Shown: positions 16,478-24,831, counted from the stretch's first letter. The stretch is 64,000 nucleotides of DNA from Collinsella sp. AM33-4BH (GCF_003469205.1 NZ_QSIN01000008.1:55085-119084), one strand, 5' to 3'. Notes: generated by a model from the sequence alone, not told the origin. Translations and numbers: made by a program.

Positions 16478-17647
16478 TTACTCGGTAAAGGCGTTGCCGA
16501 CGCTCTGGCCGCCGACATACGTCTCGACGAGGGTGAGCTCATGGTCGAACACGACAAAGTCGGCGTCGCGACCCGGCATGATGCTGCCGCACTTATCCTC
16601 GATGTGTGCAGAGCGAGCCGGCACCTCGGTTGCCATGCGAATGGCGATATCGGCGCTGGCGATGCCCCAGTCGACGATGTTCTTGACGCCCTGGGCAAGC
16701 GTGAGCACCGAGCCGGCAATGCTCTTGCCGTCAGCGAGCCAGCACAGGTTGTCCTTCATGATGACGTCCATGCCACCACTGGTGTAGCTGCCCTCGGGCA
16801 TGCCGCCGCAACCCAGGCAGTCGGTGATGAGCACCGTGTGCTGCCAGCCCTTTGCCTGCAGCAGTGCCTTGATGGCGGCAGGGTTTACGTGCTTGCCGTC
16901 ACAGATGATCTCGGCGTAGGTCTCGGGCGTGGACATGGCTGCACCCACGACACCGGGCTCGCGGTGATGCAGCCCGCGCTGGCCGTTATAGGTATGCGTA
17001 AAGCAGCTGGCACCGGCGTTGATGGCGGCGATGCACTCATCGTAGGTGGCGTCGGAGTGACCGATGCTGGTCACCACACCCTTGGCGTTCAGAGCAGCCG
17101 CATAAGCAGCGGCACCGTCGCGCTCGGCCGCCATGGCGCTCTTAACGATGCGACCGCCCGCAGCCTCCTGCCACTGATCGAAGACCTCCTCGGAGGGGTC
17201 GATCAGATAAGCGGGGTTCTGCGCGCCCACGTGCTTCATGGTAAAGAAAGGGCCCTCCAGGTAGATGCCCTGGATACGGGCACCGCAGAAGTCGGGGCCG
17301 CGACCCTCGTCCGCCTGGGCGATGGCGGCGCAGGCGTCCTTAATCTGCTCGACGCCATCGGTGAACGTCGTGGGCAGCCAGCTGGTGGTGCCGCGACGGG
17401 CGAGCTCGGTCGAGCTGATATCGATGCCCTCGGGATCGTTATCGGTAGTCGAGTGGTTATAGAAGCCATGGATGTGGGTGTCGACCATACCCGGTGCGAT
17501 CCACGATCCCGTGTAATCCTTAATCTCGCAAGAGGGCTCGTCGGCCTGCCAGGCGCCAAAGACGCCATCCTCGACCATAAGATAGCCGCCCAGTTGCGGG
17601 CCTGCCGGCAAGAAGAACTTGTCAGCCTTAATTGCGTACGTGCTCAT
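16478..17647 (-). CDS. nagA: N-acetylglucosamine-6-phosphate deacetylase (also GalNAc-6-P)
   Basis: The 389-residue amidohydrolase removes acetate from GlcNAc-6-P or GalNAc-6-P. Seen are the metal motif DTHIHGFYNH, the ligand region YLEGPF, GHSDATYDE, the HxYN segment TYNGQRGLHH and the catalytic Asp in ITDCLGCGGM. Residues near the C-terminus (SIMPGRDADFVVFD) are typical. AAGGAG sits 6 bp before the ATG at 17647. With AgaS upstream it forms the first two steps of GalNAc-6-P breakdown. A terminator lies between the two genes, so nagA probably has its own promoter. A duplicated 3' fragment lies at 13620-13751. Confidence 0.93.
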   Translation of the reverse strand: MSTYAIKADKFFLPAGPQLGGYLMVEDGVFGAWQADEPSCEIKDYTGSWIAPGMVDTHIHGFYNHSTTDNDPEGIDISSTELARRGTTSWLPTTFTDGVEQIKDACAAIAQADEGRGPDFCGARIQGIYLEGPFFTMKHVGAQNPAYLIDPSEEVFDQWQEAAGGRIVKSAMAAERDGAAAYAAALNAKGVVTSIGHSDATYDECIAAINAGASCFTHTYNGQRGLHHREPGVVGAAMSTPETYAEIICDGKHVNPAAIKALLQAKGWQHTVLITDCLGCGGMPEGSYTSGGMDVIMKDNLCWLADGKSIAGSVLTLAQGVKNIVDWGIASADIAIRMATEVPARSAHIEDKCGSIMPGRDADFVVFDHELTLVETYVGGQSVGNAFTE

Positions 17648-17710
17648 ATGCACTCCTTGCTTCTAAAGCAGTTGACTGTGGTGATGCTTATACCCAGCTC
17701 ACGTAAAACA

Positions 17711-17750
17711 AAAAGCGCCCGCCCGCCGTTATGAGCGGACGGGCGCCCTT
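17711..17750 (-). terminator. terminator after agaS
   Basis: On the minus strand GGGCGCCCGTCCG pairs with CGGGCGGGCGCT and runs into TTTTTGTTTTACG. Confidence 0.85.
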
Positions 17751-17764
17751 ACAGGGGGACGCGA

Positions 17765-18931
17765 TTAAGCGGTGAAGGGGTGAATCGTCACGCCCTTGAC
17801 CACGCGGTTGACCGTGCCGGTGGGGCTCGGCGTATCGGGCGTGTTGCCCACGCGCACGGAGTTGAGCAGGCTGATTGCCTGGGCAAACATCACGAACGGC
17901 AGAGCAAGGTAACCCTCGGGGAGTGCCTCATAGCCCTTAAAGGTGAAGGACTCACCCTCGTAGACAGTAGCGCCATCCTGCTGAACGGCAACGGTGTGCT
18001 GAGCGATCTCGTCGCCACCGATCTCGTTGAGGATGTCGATGTCGTACTGACGGGTGTAGGCGTCGTTGTTGACGAATACGAAGACGAGCGTCTTGTCGTC
18101 GACGAAGGACTTGGGTCCGTGACGATAACCCATAGAGGTGTCATAGGAAGTAGCGACCAGACCGTGAGCAAGCTCGAGGATCTTAAGCTGGCTCTCCTGG
18201 GCAAGGCCACCGAAGGAGCCGGAGCCAAGGTAGGTCACGCGGTTGAAGTCGCCAGCGAGGTAGTCGGCAACCTCAGACTCGCGAGCGATGACCTCCTCGC
18301 CCATCTTGGCGATGGTCTCGACCCACTCGGCCTTCTGCTCGTCGGAAGCCTCGTCAAAGATGAGGGTAGAGAGCAGGGTCATGCAGGTGTAGGAGCCGGT
18401 CATGGCGAAGCCCTTGTCGTTGGCGCGCGGGATGAGCAGCGTCAGCGCATTGGGATCATCGGCGGACTCGACGGCGAGCTTGCCCTCGGGCGCGCAGGTG
18501 ATGTTGAGGAACTTGACGTTGTGGACGAGCTCCTTGGCAACGGCGACGGCGGCAAGGCTCTCGGGGCTGTTGCCGGAGCGGGCAAAGGAAACCACGAGCG
18601 TGGGATCCTCGGCGCGCAGGAAGTCGCGCGGGGCGCTCACGATGTCGGTCGTGGCGATGGGCTTAAAGTCGTAGAGATCAGTGTTGCCAGCGCGACGCAG
18701 GTACGGGGCGCAGGTATCGCCAACGTAGTCGGACGTACCGGCACCGGTGAAGACAACGGACAGACGGCCCTCGCCCATAGCGCGAGCCTCGGCCAGAAAG
18801 GCCTCGATGGCCTCCTTGTTCTCGCGATAGATGTTGAGCGTATCACGCCAAAGCTCGGGCTGCTGAGCAATCTCAGCCGTGGTGATCTGGGCGCCGAGCT
18901 CGGTGAGCTCCTCGACACTCTTCTCGAACAT
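17765..18931 (-). CDS. agaS: AgaS, SIS-domain galactosamine-6-phosphate isomerase/deaminase
   Basis: The 388-residue protein has two SIS domains: FTGAGTSDYVGD and SFARSGNSPESLAA in the first, LGSGSFGGLAQES and GYRHGPKSFVDD in the second. The C-terminal signature VGNTPDTPSPTGTVNRVV is nearly the same as in E. coli AgaS. It converts galactosamine-6-phosphate to tagatose-6-phosphate and ammonia, after NagA and before LacC. A GntR operator-like palindrome (18993-19006) lies 62 bp upstream of its start. Confidence 0.95.
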   Translation of the reverse strand: MFEKSVEELTELGAQITTAEIAQQPELWRDTLNIYRENKEAIEAFLAEARAMGEGRLSVVFTGAGTSDYVGDTCAPYLRRAGNTDLYDFKPIATTDIVSAPRDFLRAEDPTLVVSFARSGNSPESLAAVAVAKELVHNVKFLNITCAPEGKLAVESADDPNALTLLIPRANDKGFAMTGSYTCMTLLSTLIFDEASDEQKAEWVETIAKMGEEVIARESEVADYLAGDFNRVTYLGSGSFGGLAQESQLKILELAHGLVATSYDTSMGYRHGPKSFVDDKTLVFVFVNNDAYTRQYDIDILNEIGGDEIAQHTVAVQQDGATVYEGESFTFKGYEALPEGYLALPFVMFAQAISLLNSVRVGNTPDTPSPTGTVNRVVKGVTIHPFTA

Positions 18932-18992
18932 TTCTAATACCTCTCTCTAGAAGTAATCCTCTGACGTGCAATTATACACTTCGGTTGGTTAT

Positions 18993-19006
18993 CTGGTAGT
19001 AACCAG
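18993..19006. promoter_or_regulatory. putative GntR (AgaR/DasR-type) operator upstream of agaS
   Basis: CTGGTAGTAACCAG is a palindrome with 5-bp arms and resembles the ACTGGTCTAGACCAGT box of HutC-subfamily GntR regulators. The core AACTGGTAGTAACCA recurs at 23284-23298. Confidence 0.7.
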
Positions 19007-19045
19007 TTAAATACAAAGAATCATCATATGGAAACGATGCCAACA

Positions 19046-19777
19046 CTAGTCGCTACGCTGGTGGTAAACCTTGTATTTAAACTGATCGGCACGAGCAACC
19101 GAGAGCGTATACTCCACAACCTCGTTTGACTCGTTATACGTAGTCCTAACCAAATCGAGCACAGGCGAGCCCTCGACAATTTCCAAAAGGTGGGCATCGG
19201 TGGGACGGGCTATGCTCGCATAGAACTCCTCTTCGGCCACACGTATTTTTTGCTGAAAGTCTTGCTCAATCACATCGTAAAGCGGCTTACGCTCCAGCAG
19301 CGGTCGCTTTAGGGACAGAAATTGACGAACCGGTAGATAGCTGCGTTCGACCATCATGGGCATGTTGTCGGCAGAACGAAGGCGCTTGAGCTTAAAAATG
19401 CGATCACCGATACGCAATCCCATATGCTCGGCCAGATTCTTATCGGCCTCCATCTCGCAAAACCCGAGAATCGTGGTCTCGGGGTCACGACCCATCGCGC
19501 GCATCTGCTCGGTAAAGCTGTAGGACTGCATAAGATTGGCTGCCTTTGCCGAACGGTCGGTCACAAAGGTACCGCGACCGTGCTGCCGAACCACCAGTCC
19601 TAAACGCTCCAGTTCCTGCAGAGCCAGGCGTACCGTAGTGCGCGAGAGACCATAGCGCTCCGAAAGTTCGCGCTCGGAAGGAATCATGTCACCGGCGCGA
19701 TATTCATGGTCAATCTTTTCGGTCAGAATATCGACCAGCTGATCGTACAGCGGTTGCTTACGCGCTCCGATCGCCAT
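19046..19777 (-). CDS. GntR-family regulator (HutC subfamily, UTRA domain)
   Basis: The 243-residue protein has a GntR winged helix at residues 8-75 (MIPSERELSERYGLSRTTVR) and a UTRA ligand-binding domain after it. It sits between agaS and the PTS operon, both of which have the ACTGGT..ACCAGT palindrome in front. It is therefore the probable amino-sugar regulator, comparable to NagR/DasR/AgaR, with GlcN-6-P or GalNAc-6-P-type effectors expected. Which sugar phosphate it reads is unknown. Upstream of the ATG is AAAAGGGAGGAT. Confidence 0.9.
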   Translation of the reverse strand: MAIGARKQPLYDQLVDILTEKIDHEYRAGDMIPSERELSERYGLSRTTVRLALQELERLGLVVRQHGRGTFVTDRSAKAANLMQSYSFTEQMRAMGRDPETTILGFCEMEADKNLAEHMGLRIGDRIFKLKRLRSADNMPMMVERSYLPVRQFLSLKRPLLERKPLYDVIEQDFQQKIRVAEEEFYASIARPTDAHLLEIVEGSPVLDLVRTTYNESNEVVEYTLSVARADQFKYKVYHQRSD

Positions 19778-19862
19778 CCTATCCTCCCTTTTGCTCGAAT
19801 TCGGCTAACTACCTAGGGTGTTAAGCATTATCTGTCTGCCACACCCGAATCATCAAGAAAAC

Positions 19863-19896
19863 AAAAGCCGCGCGCTCTTTCGAGCACGCGGCTTTT
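19863..19896 (-). terminator. terminator of the mannose-family PTS operon
   Basis: AAAAGCCGCG..CTC and GAG..CGCGGCTTTT pair; symmetrical enough to work on both strands, it lies 67 bp after the IID stop. Confidence 0.85.
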
Positions 19897-19962
19897 AACA
19901 TACACATGGCTTAAGGGGTCGGGGTGTGAGCCGCGTAGGGACACACCCCTCAAGCTAGAGCC

Positions 19963-21045
19963 TTACCAGATGCTCGGCCAGAGACCAAGCGGGCCAGCGC
20001 CCAGGATGCCAAGGACGAAGAGCAGGAGAATGCCCTTGGTCGGGGTCCAGCTGTGCTTAGCGAACATGTAGTAAAGCAGCAGCGTAAGCATAAGCGGGAC
20101 GAGCTTGGGGACGATGGTGTTGAGGGTGTCGGCAACAGAGAAGTTGACCGGATCCTCGGTGACGGTACCGTAGGTAACGGACTCCATGCCGTTGCCCAGA
20201 TCGGTGACGCCGCACTCGACAGCGTTGCCGTCGGCATCGGAAGCGGTGAGGGCGTTGCCGTCCTTATCGGTCATGGCGATGGTACCGGCCTCAGCGGTCT
20301 CGGTATCGATGCCCTCCATACCGGTGAAGTTCTCGGCCTCCTTCTCGGAGACGATCACGGTAGTAGCGGAGAGGCCACGGGTGGTGCCATTGGGGATCTG
20401 GAGGTTGATCTGGGTGCCACCCATGGTGACGACCAGGCAACCGACGACGAAGACGCCCATGATGGAAGCGGCACGCGTGAAGGCCTGCATGTTGGCGGTC
20501 AGAGCGTCAATAGCGCTGGTGCCAAGCTTGTAGGACCAGTTCATGAGCCAGAAGCGCAGAGCGAACTGGACGACGTTGAAGATCACCAGGAAGATGATCG
20601 GCGCAGCGGCGTTGCCGTTGATGGCCATGTTGGAGGTGATGCCGGCCGTGATAGGCACGAGCGTCAGCCAGAACAGGGCGTCACCGATACCACCGAGCGG
20701 GCCCATTGCGGCGACGCGGACGGCGCGGATCGTGGGGATGTCAACCTTGTTCTGCTCGAGCGAAAGCACGATGCCCATAACAAAGGTGACAAGGAACGGG
20801 TGAGTGTTGAAGAACTCCAGGTTGTGGCTCATGGAAGCCGCGAGGTCGTTCTTGTTGGTGTGGATCTTCTCCAGACCGGGGATGATGGAGTAGAGCCAAC
20901 CGGCGGCCTGCATACGCTCGTAGTTGAACGAGGCCTGCAGGAAGCAGGAGCGCCAGGCCATCTTGTTGAGGGTCTTCTGGTCGAGCTGCGGAGCAGGAGT
21001 GAGATCCTCGTAGTGCTCCGGGATCACATACTCATTAGATGCCAT
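19963..21045 (-). CDS. PTS mannose/GalNAc-family EIID with a long extra loop
   Basis: The 360-residue membrane protein carries the IID signature near the start (TLNKMAWRSCFLQASFNYER) and GPLGGIGDALFWLTL. With IIC it forms the sugar channel. Family members are usually about 270-300 residues; the excess is an acidic segment at about residues 215-300 (with DKDGNALTASDADGN) before the last membrane segments. The ATG at 21045 overlaps the IIC stop by 11 bp and follows a GAGGTGAC ribosome site. It is the last gene of the operon IIA-YajC-IIB-IIC-IID. Confidence 0.9.
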   Translation of the reverse strand: MASNEYVIPEHYEDLTPAPQLDQKTLNKMAWRSCFLQASFNYERMQAAGWLYSIIPGLEKIHTNKNDLAASMSHNLEFFNTHPFLVTFVMGIVLSLEQNKVDIPTIRAVRVAAMGPLGGIGDALFWLTLVPITAGITSNMAINGNAAAPIIFLVIFNVVQFALRFWLMNWSYKLGTSAIDALTANMQAFTRAASIMGVFVVGCLVVTMGGTQINLQIPNGTTRGLSATTVIVSEKEAENFTGMEGIDTETAEAGTIAMTDKDGNALTASDADGNAVECGVTDLGNGMESVTYGTVTEDPVNFSVADTLNTIVPKLVPLMLTLLLYYMFAKHSWTPTKGILLLFVLGILGAGPLGLWPSIW

Positions 21046-21835
21046 CTTCGAAGTCACCTCCGTCAGAAACAGCTGCACCCTTCAGCTCGGTCTGCTGCTG
21101 GAAGTCCCAGAAAGCGATGCCGAAGCCGATGAGAGCGAGGATGAGCAGAGCAGGGGTTGCCAGAGAATCGTTGGCAACGGTGATGAGCGCGAGGCCAAAG
21201 CCCATGAGGAAGAAGCCCCACATATCGCGGTTCATCATAACCTTGAGCAGGACGGCGAAGCCGACGAAGCGCATCATGCCGCCTGCAGCGGAGAGACCGG
21301 TCTGCAGCCAAGTCGGGATGGCGGAAGCGATGGTCTGACCGATGGTGGCGCCAGCGATGAAGAACAGGGTGACGACGACGGCGAAGATCAGGCCGAGCAG
21401 AGCCATGGCGAAATAGTTCAGACGCTCGATACCCTTGGTGTCAGCGTTGTGAGCCATGTTGTCCGCAGAGGACATGAGCGGCGACATAAGCGTGAAGACC
21501 AGGGTAACGCCGAGCTGACCAAGCAGAGCGAACGGAATGGCAAGGCCGACTGCCGCGTTGGGCTCGAGGCCCGTAGCGATAGCGAGAATGGCTGCCATGA
21601 TGCCGCCGATGACGGCGTTAGGCGGCTGAGCGCCTCCGATCGGCATGTTGCCGATCGTCATGAGCTGATAAGTACCACCCACGAGAAGACCGGTGTTGAG
21701 GTCGCCAAGGATAAGACCGATGACGGCGCCGGTGACGATGGGCTGATAGAGAGACTCGAGGAAGTTGAACTGGTCGATTGCCGCGACGAACGTGACGATG
21801 AAGACCAGAGCGACCTGGATGATCGAGTATTCCAT
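21035..21835 (-). CDS. PTS mannose/GalNAc-family EIIC
   Basis: The 266-residue membrane protein has the IIC pattern of the mannose family: about seven hydrophobic segments, LGDLNTGLLVGGTYQLMTIG, and NAVIGGIMAAILA. It forms the translocation channel with IID. GGAGGAGCAAG precedes the ATG. GalNAc is the substrate suggested by NagA and AgaS nearby; mannose, GlcNAc or galactosamine cannot be excluded from sequence. Confidence 0.92.
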   Translation of the reverse strand: MEYSIIQVALVFIVTFVAAIDQFNFLESLYQPIVTGAVIGLILGDLNTGLLVGGTYQLMTIGNMPIGGAQPPNAVIGGIMAAILAIATGLEPNAAVGLAIPFALLGQLGVTLVFTLMSPLMSSADNMAHNADTKGIERLNYFAMALLGLIFAVVVTLFFIAGATIGQTIASAIPTWLQTGLSAAGGMMRFVGFAVLLKVMMNRDMWGFFLMGFGLALITVANDSLATPALLILALIGFGIAFWDFQQQTELKGAAVSDGGDFEDGI

Positions 21836-21925
21836 CTTGCTCCTCCTTTCAAAATGTATGTACGCACTTTGGATTTCACGTACAGAATGTCAGGGTTTCA
21901 TTCCTGACAACGTGGATCATGAGGA

Positions 21926-22408
21926 TTACGAGAAGAGCTTGCTCGTGTCCTCAACAGGCGTGCTCGGAACGCGCCTGATCTCCAACTCCACCCCCAATTC
22001 CTGCAGCTCTTTAAACGCAGCGACATCCTCGTCGTTAACTGCGACGGAGGTGGCGACTTGGCGCTTTCCTTCCGACATGTGCATGTTGCCGATGTTTACC
22101 TTCTTTATAGGCACACCGCCCTTGACGAGCGTAAGCACGTCTTCCGGTGTTTCGGCCACGATGAAGATCTTCTGGCGCGGGCTCGCCTTGCCAATGACGT
22201 CGATGGTCTTCTGCAGGGAGAAAAAACGCGTAGCGACGCCGGCGGGAGCGGCCATCTTCATGAGGTTCTGACGCATGGTGTTGGTCGACACATCGTCGTT
22301 GGCGACGAGGATGAGGTTGGAGCCCAGGGTGGAGTTCCACTGGGTCGCGACCTGACCATGAACCAGTCGGTTATCGATGCGGGTAAGAAGAATGTTGGGT
22401 TCTGCCAT
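21926..22408 (-). CDS. PTS mannose/GalNAc-family EIIB
   Basis: The 160-residue cytoplasmic protein has the phosphorylated His17 in RIDNRLVHGQV. It receives phosphate from IIA and gives it to the incoming sugar. Full-length similarity to the Tyr17 paralogue at 11057-11539 marks that one as a duplicate. GAAAGGAAGCTGATCAAC precedes the ATG. Confidence 0.93.
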   Translation of the reverse strand: MAEPNILLTRIDNRLVHGQVATQWNSTLGSNLILVANDDVSTNTMRQNLMKMAAPAGVATRFFSLQKTIDVIGKASPRQKIFIVAETPEDVLTLVKGGVPIKKVNIGNMHMSEGKRQVATSVAVNDEDVAAFKELQELGVELEIRRVPSTPVEDTSKLFS

Positions 22409-22444
22409 GTTGATCAGCTTCCTTTCGTTGATTGCTGACGACAG

Positions 22445-22726
22445 TTACTTAATCTCCTGAATCGCGTAACGCGAAACATCTACGACGGCACCGGATCGGA
22501 CTTTGATCTGGACCTTTTCGCCTTCGATGCCTTTGACGGTTCCGTAGATACCGCCGGCGAAAAGAACCTCCTGACCCGGCTTGAGCTCCGTGTGCAGCTC
22601 CTTGAAGTACTTCTGCTTCTTCTTCATGTTGATTTGCGACCAGATGGTGTAAATCAAGCCCATGATGACAAGCAGGCCCAAAAGAGCGACCGAGGAACTC
22701 AGAACACTGGCTCCGAAATCGGCCAT
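22445..22726 (-). CDS. yajC: YajC-family membrane protein inside the PTS operon
   Basis: The 93-residue protein has one N-terminal membrane segment (SSVALLGLLVIMGLIYTIW) and the YajC soluble domain (LKPGQEVLFAGGIYGTVKGI, then VKVRSG-like IKVRSGAVVDVSRYAI). YajC normally partners SecDF in the translocase. Here its ATG overlaps the IIA stop (TAATG), so translation is coupled to the PTS genes. No secD or secF is adjacent. A role in insertion or stability of the IIC-IID complex is a reasonable guess. Confidence 0.85.
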   Translation of the reverse strand: MADFGASVLSSSVALLGLLVIMGLIYTIWSQINMKKKQKYFKELHTELKPGQEVLFAGGIYGTVKGIEGEKVQIKVRSGAVVDVSRYAIQEIK

Positions 22727-23169
22727 TAGATGCCGTCCTCGTCGCCGAAGATATCCTCTTCCTCGGCACCAGCGACGGAAGCGACCGTCTGGGCGGTGAT
22801 GCCCGTCTGGCCAACGGTCACGGCCTGCTCGCCAAGCTCGGCGAGCGTGGCGTTGCCGCGGAGGAACAGAAGCTCAATAACCATGGGAAGGTTAGTTCCA
22901 GTCAGAATCTCGACGTTGTCGACATCCTGGGCAATCATCATTGCCTGGTTGAACGGGGTACCACCAAGCAGGTCGGTAAAGACGAGCACGCCATCGCACT
23001 CCTCGCGCATGGCGGTAATAGCGGCGCGGAGATCCTCACCGTAGGAAGCAGCCTGGTCGCCCTCAAAAGGAACGACGGTAAAAGCGGGCTGGTCGCCAGC
23101 GACCATAGCGATAGCGCTTGCGAGGCCGGGTGCGAACTGTCCATGACCGGTAAGAATAAAGCCAACCAT
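22726..23169 (-). CDS. PTS mannose/GalNAc-family EIIA
   Basis: The 147-residue cytoplasmic protein has the phosphorylated His9 in ILTGHGQFA and the family segment VLVFTDLLGGTPFNQAM. It takes phosphate from HPr for the IIB encoded downstream. It is the first gene of the operon. Its 5' region of about 700 bp holds a GntR operator-like palindrome and several GTGAACGGT boxes. The ribosome site is GAAGGGAAATTTGA. Confidence 0.93.
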   Translation of the reverse strand: MVGFILTGHGQFAPGLASAIAMVAGDQPAFTVVPFEGDQAASYGEDLRAAITAMREECDGVLVFTDLLGGTPFNQAMMIAQDVDNVEILTGTNLPMVIELLFLRGNATLAELGEQAVTVGQTGITAQTVASVAGAEEEDIFGDEDGI

Positions 23170-23283
23170 TCAAATTTCCCTTCCGAAGGTGTGTACGATC
23201 TGAGTCCGATGATGTTCGGAAGCCAACGGGCAATCGCCCTTAAAGCTTCTTGGAAAGCGTTCTTTGAGAACCAGTGGTCTCTC

Positions 23284-23299
23284 AACTGGTAGTAACCAC
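23284..23299. promoter_or_regulatory. putative GntR operator upstream of the mannose-family PTS operon
   Basis: AACTGGTAGTAACCAC shares 14 bases with the palindrome in front of agaS (18993-19006). It lies 115 bp upstream of the IIA start. Two further half-sites, ACCAGTT and ACCAGTT, occur as direct repeats at 23566-23582. Confidence 0.65.
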
Positions 23300-23372
23300 G
23301 TGACGTGTTGTTGTCACTATATCACCACAGAAGAGGTTGCTTTCGTTGATTCATACAGTAAAACGTTTTTGC

Positions 23373-23622
23373 ACCGTTCACGGTAAAAAATCGACCGTTT
23401 ACCGCTCGTTAACACTTCTACCTGCGGTTTTGAAACCGTATCGAAATACTTTGACGAAAGATCGGAACTTTTTTCGTGTCTAAACAACGCAGGGTGGCTA
23501 AAAATGGCGTGTAGAAAAAATGCAGGTCATTGTGAAGATTTGTGAATTGGTCTTTTTGACTTAATACCAGTTAGAACCAGTTTCGATATTATCGGTGAAC
23601 GGTAGTTTTCGACCGTTCACCG
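23373..23622. promoter_or_regulatory. cluster of GTGAACGGT-type boxes
   Basis: ACCGTTCACGGT at 23373-23384, ACCGTTTACCG at 23394-23404, CGGTGAACGGT at 23593-23603 and ACCGTTCACCG at 23612-23622 (the last two form an inverted pair). They lie in the 708-bp gap between the IIA gene and the DUF2975 gene. A 44-codon frame at 23674-23808 has a GGGAG upstream but no recognisable product. Confidence 0.45.
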
Positions 23623-23877
23623 GTTATTTGCAATCGTTTGCAGCCGTTTTCCCATATGAATTAGGGAGACCCGATGAAGCACTTGCGCGGTTGCAGGATA
23701 TTTAGATACTCGTCCATCCCCCACGTGCCAAACTCTCACTCCCTAAATATGCCACAAGCTCTCGCTATTCGTCTCACAAACATTACTTACTCTTACTCTA
23801 ATCTGTAATTGTTTATCGTTTATCATTAAGTATGATATAAGATACAAGTATCATCCAAGACATTGGTTGGAGGAGCT

Positions 23878-24516
23878 ATGATCCGCTGGAACGTATCCAA
23901 ATCGAATGAAGCCATCGACCGTGAACAGGCAATAGCCAAACTGAGGAAGCTCACTCGCTACTGCAAATGGGGCACAATCTGCACCATCGTGGCGCTCGCT
24001 CTGGGACTCCTCGCAGTCATTGCAATCTACGATCTACTCATATTGCCTAGCCTCTCCCAAGGGTTCTGTCTCCAATCCGTAGAGCTTGAGGCTAGCGAAG
24101 GGCCAATTCTCGCTCTCGTCGGCACCAATGAACAGACTCCTCTTATGCTTGTCGCGCACGACGGTCATACTGCCATAGGGAGCGGCATGATGGCATGCCT
24201 CGCGCTTGCCATCGCGCTAAGCGCATACAGGTTTTTCTCCGCCATTGAAAAGGCGGGCAGGCCCTTTGACCTCGAATGCATCCGCATACTACGTCAAGTA
24301 GGACATTTGTTCCTTATTGGCGGCGTTGCTGTGAAGCTTCTTGGTGCCATAGTCACGGGGCTGATACTCTCAGGATTTGGCGGCAACTTTACGGATGCGC
24401 TTGGTGGCCAGCACCTCGACCTCTCTATGGTCTTTGCAGGCCTGATTATTAGCCTGATTGCCAGCGTCTTCCAGTACGGGTGTATCCTGCAAAAACAAGA
24501 TGACGAGTTGCTCTAG
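23878..24516 (+). CDS. DUF2975-type membrane protein
   Basis: The 212-residue protein has about four membrane segments (IVALALGLLAVIAIYDLL; MMACLALAIALSAYRFFSAI; LIGGVAVKLLGAIVTGLIL; the last near VFAGLIISLIASVFQYGCI). This layout, with a small HTH gene directly after, is that of DUF2975/HTH pairs, whose function is not established. GGAGGAGCT lies just before the ATG at 23878. The promoter side has ATGATA/TATCAT repeats around 23823-23855 that could be an operator for the HTH protein. A+T content is above that of the neighbours. Confidence 0.8.
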   Translation: MIRWNVSKSNEAIDREQAIAKLRKLTRYCKWGTICTIVALALGLLAVIAIYDLLILPSLSQGFCLQSVELEASEGPILALVGTNEQTPLMLVAHDGHTAIGSGMMACLALAIALSAYRFFSAIEKAGRPFDLECIRILRQVGHLFLIGGVAVKLLGAIVTGLILSGFGGNFTDALGGQHLDLSMVFAGLIISLIASVFQYGCILQKQDDELL

Positions 24517-24525
24517 GGGGAATCC

Positions 24526-24765
24526 ATGATTATTCTGCGGCTCGACCGCATGCTTGCCGAACGCAAGATTTCATCCAAAGAGCTTGCGGAACGCGTGGGT
24601 ATCTCCCAGGTCAATATGTCGCGTATCAAGACGGGCAAGGTTTCTGCCGTGCGCTTTTCAACTCTTGACGCGATATGCCGGGCTCTCGACTGCCAACCGG
24701 GCGATGTGCTGGAATATATGCCTGACGATGAAGCCGATAACCTCTTTGGACTTAAAGATGAATAG
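24526..24765 (+). CDS. XRE/Cro-CI-type HTH regulator (YozG-like)
   Basis: The 79-residue protein is nearly all helix-turn-helix (MLAERKISSKELAERVGIS, then MSRIKTGKVSAVRFSTLDAI). It starts 9 bp after the DUF2975 gene and has GGGGGAATCC upstream, so the two are cotranscribed and probably function together. It is likely an autoregulator. Confidence 0.9.
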   Translation: MIILRLDRMLAERKISSKELAERVGISQVNMSRIKTGKVSAVRFSTLDAICRALDCQPGDVLEYMPDDEADNLFGLKDE

Positions 24766-24798
24766 CCATAATTAAGCCGCCAATCACGCCCTCAACGC

Positions 24799-24831
24799 AA
24801 AAAGCCCGCCAGAACGACGTTCTAGCGGGCT
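24799..24831 (-). terminator. terminator of the SurA-like gene
   Basis: On the minus strand GAGCCCGCTAGAAC pairs with GTTCTGGCGGGCTT and continues TTTTGCG. Confidence 0.85.

Noticed and set aside
23674..23808. 44-codon frame after GGGAG
   Set aside because: A ribosome site is present but the product is not recognisable, its codons are untypical and it lies in a regulatory gap; left as a note only.
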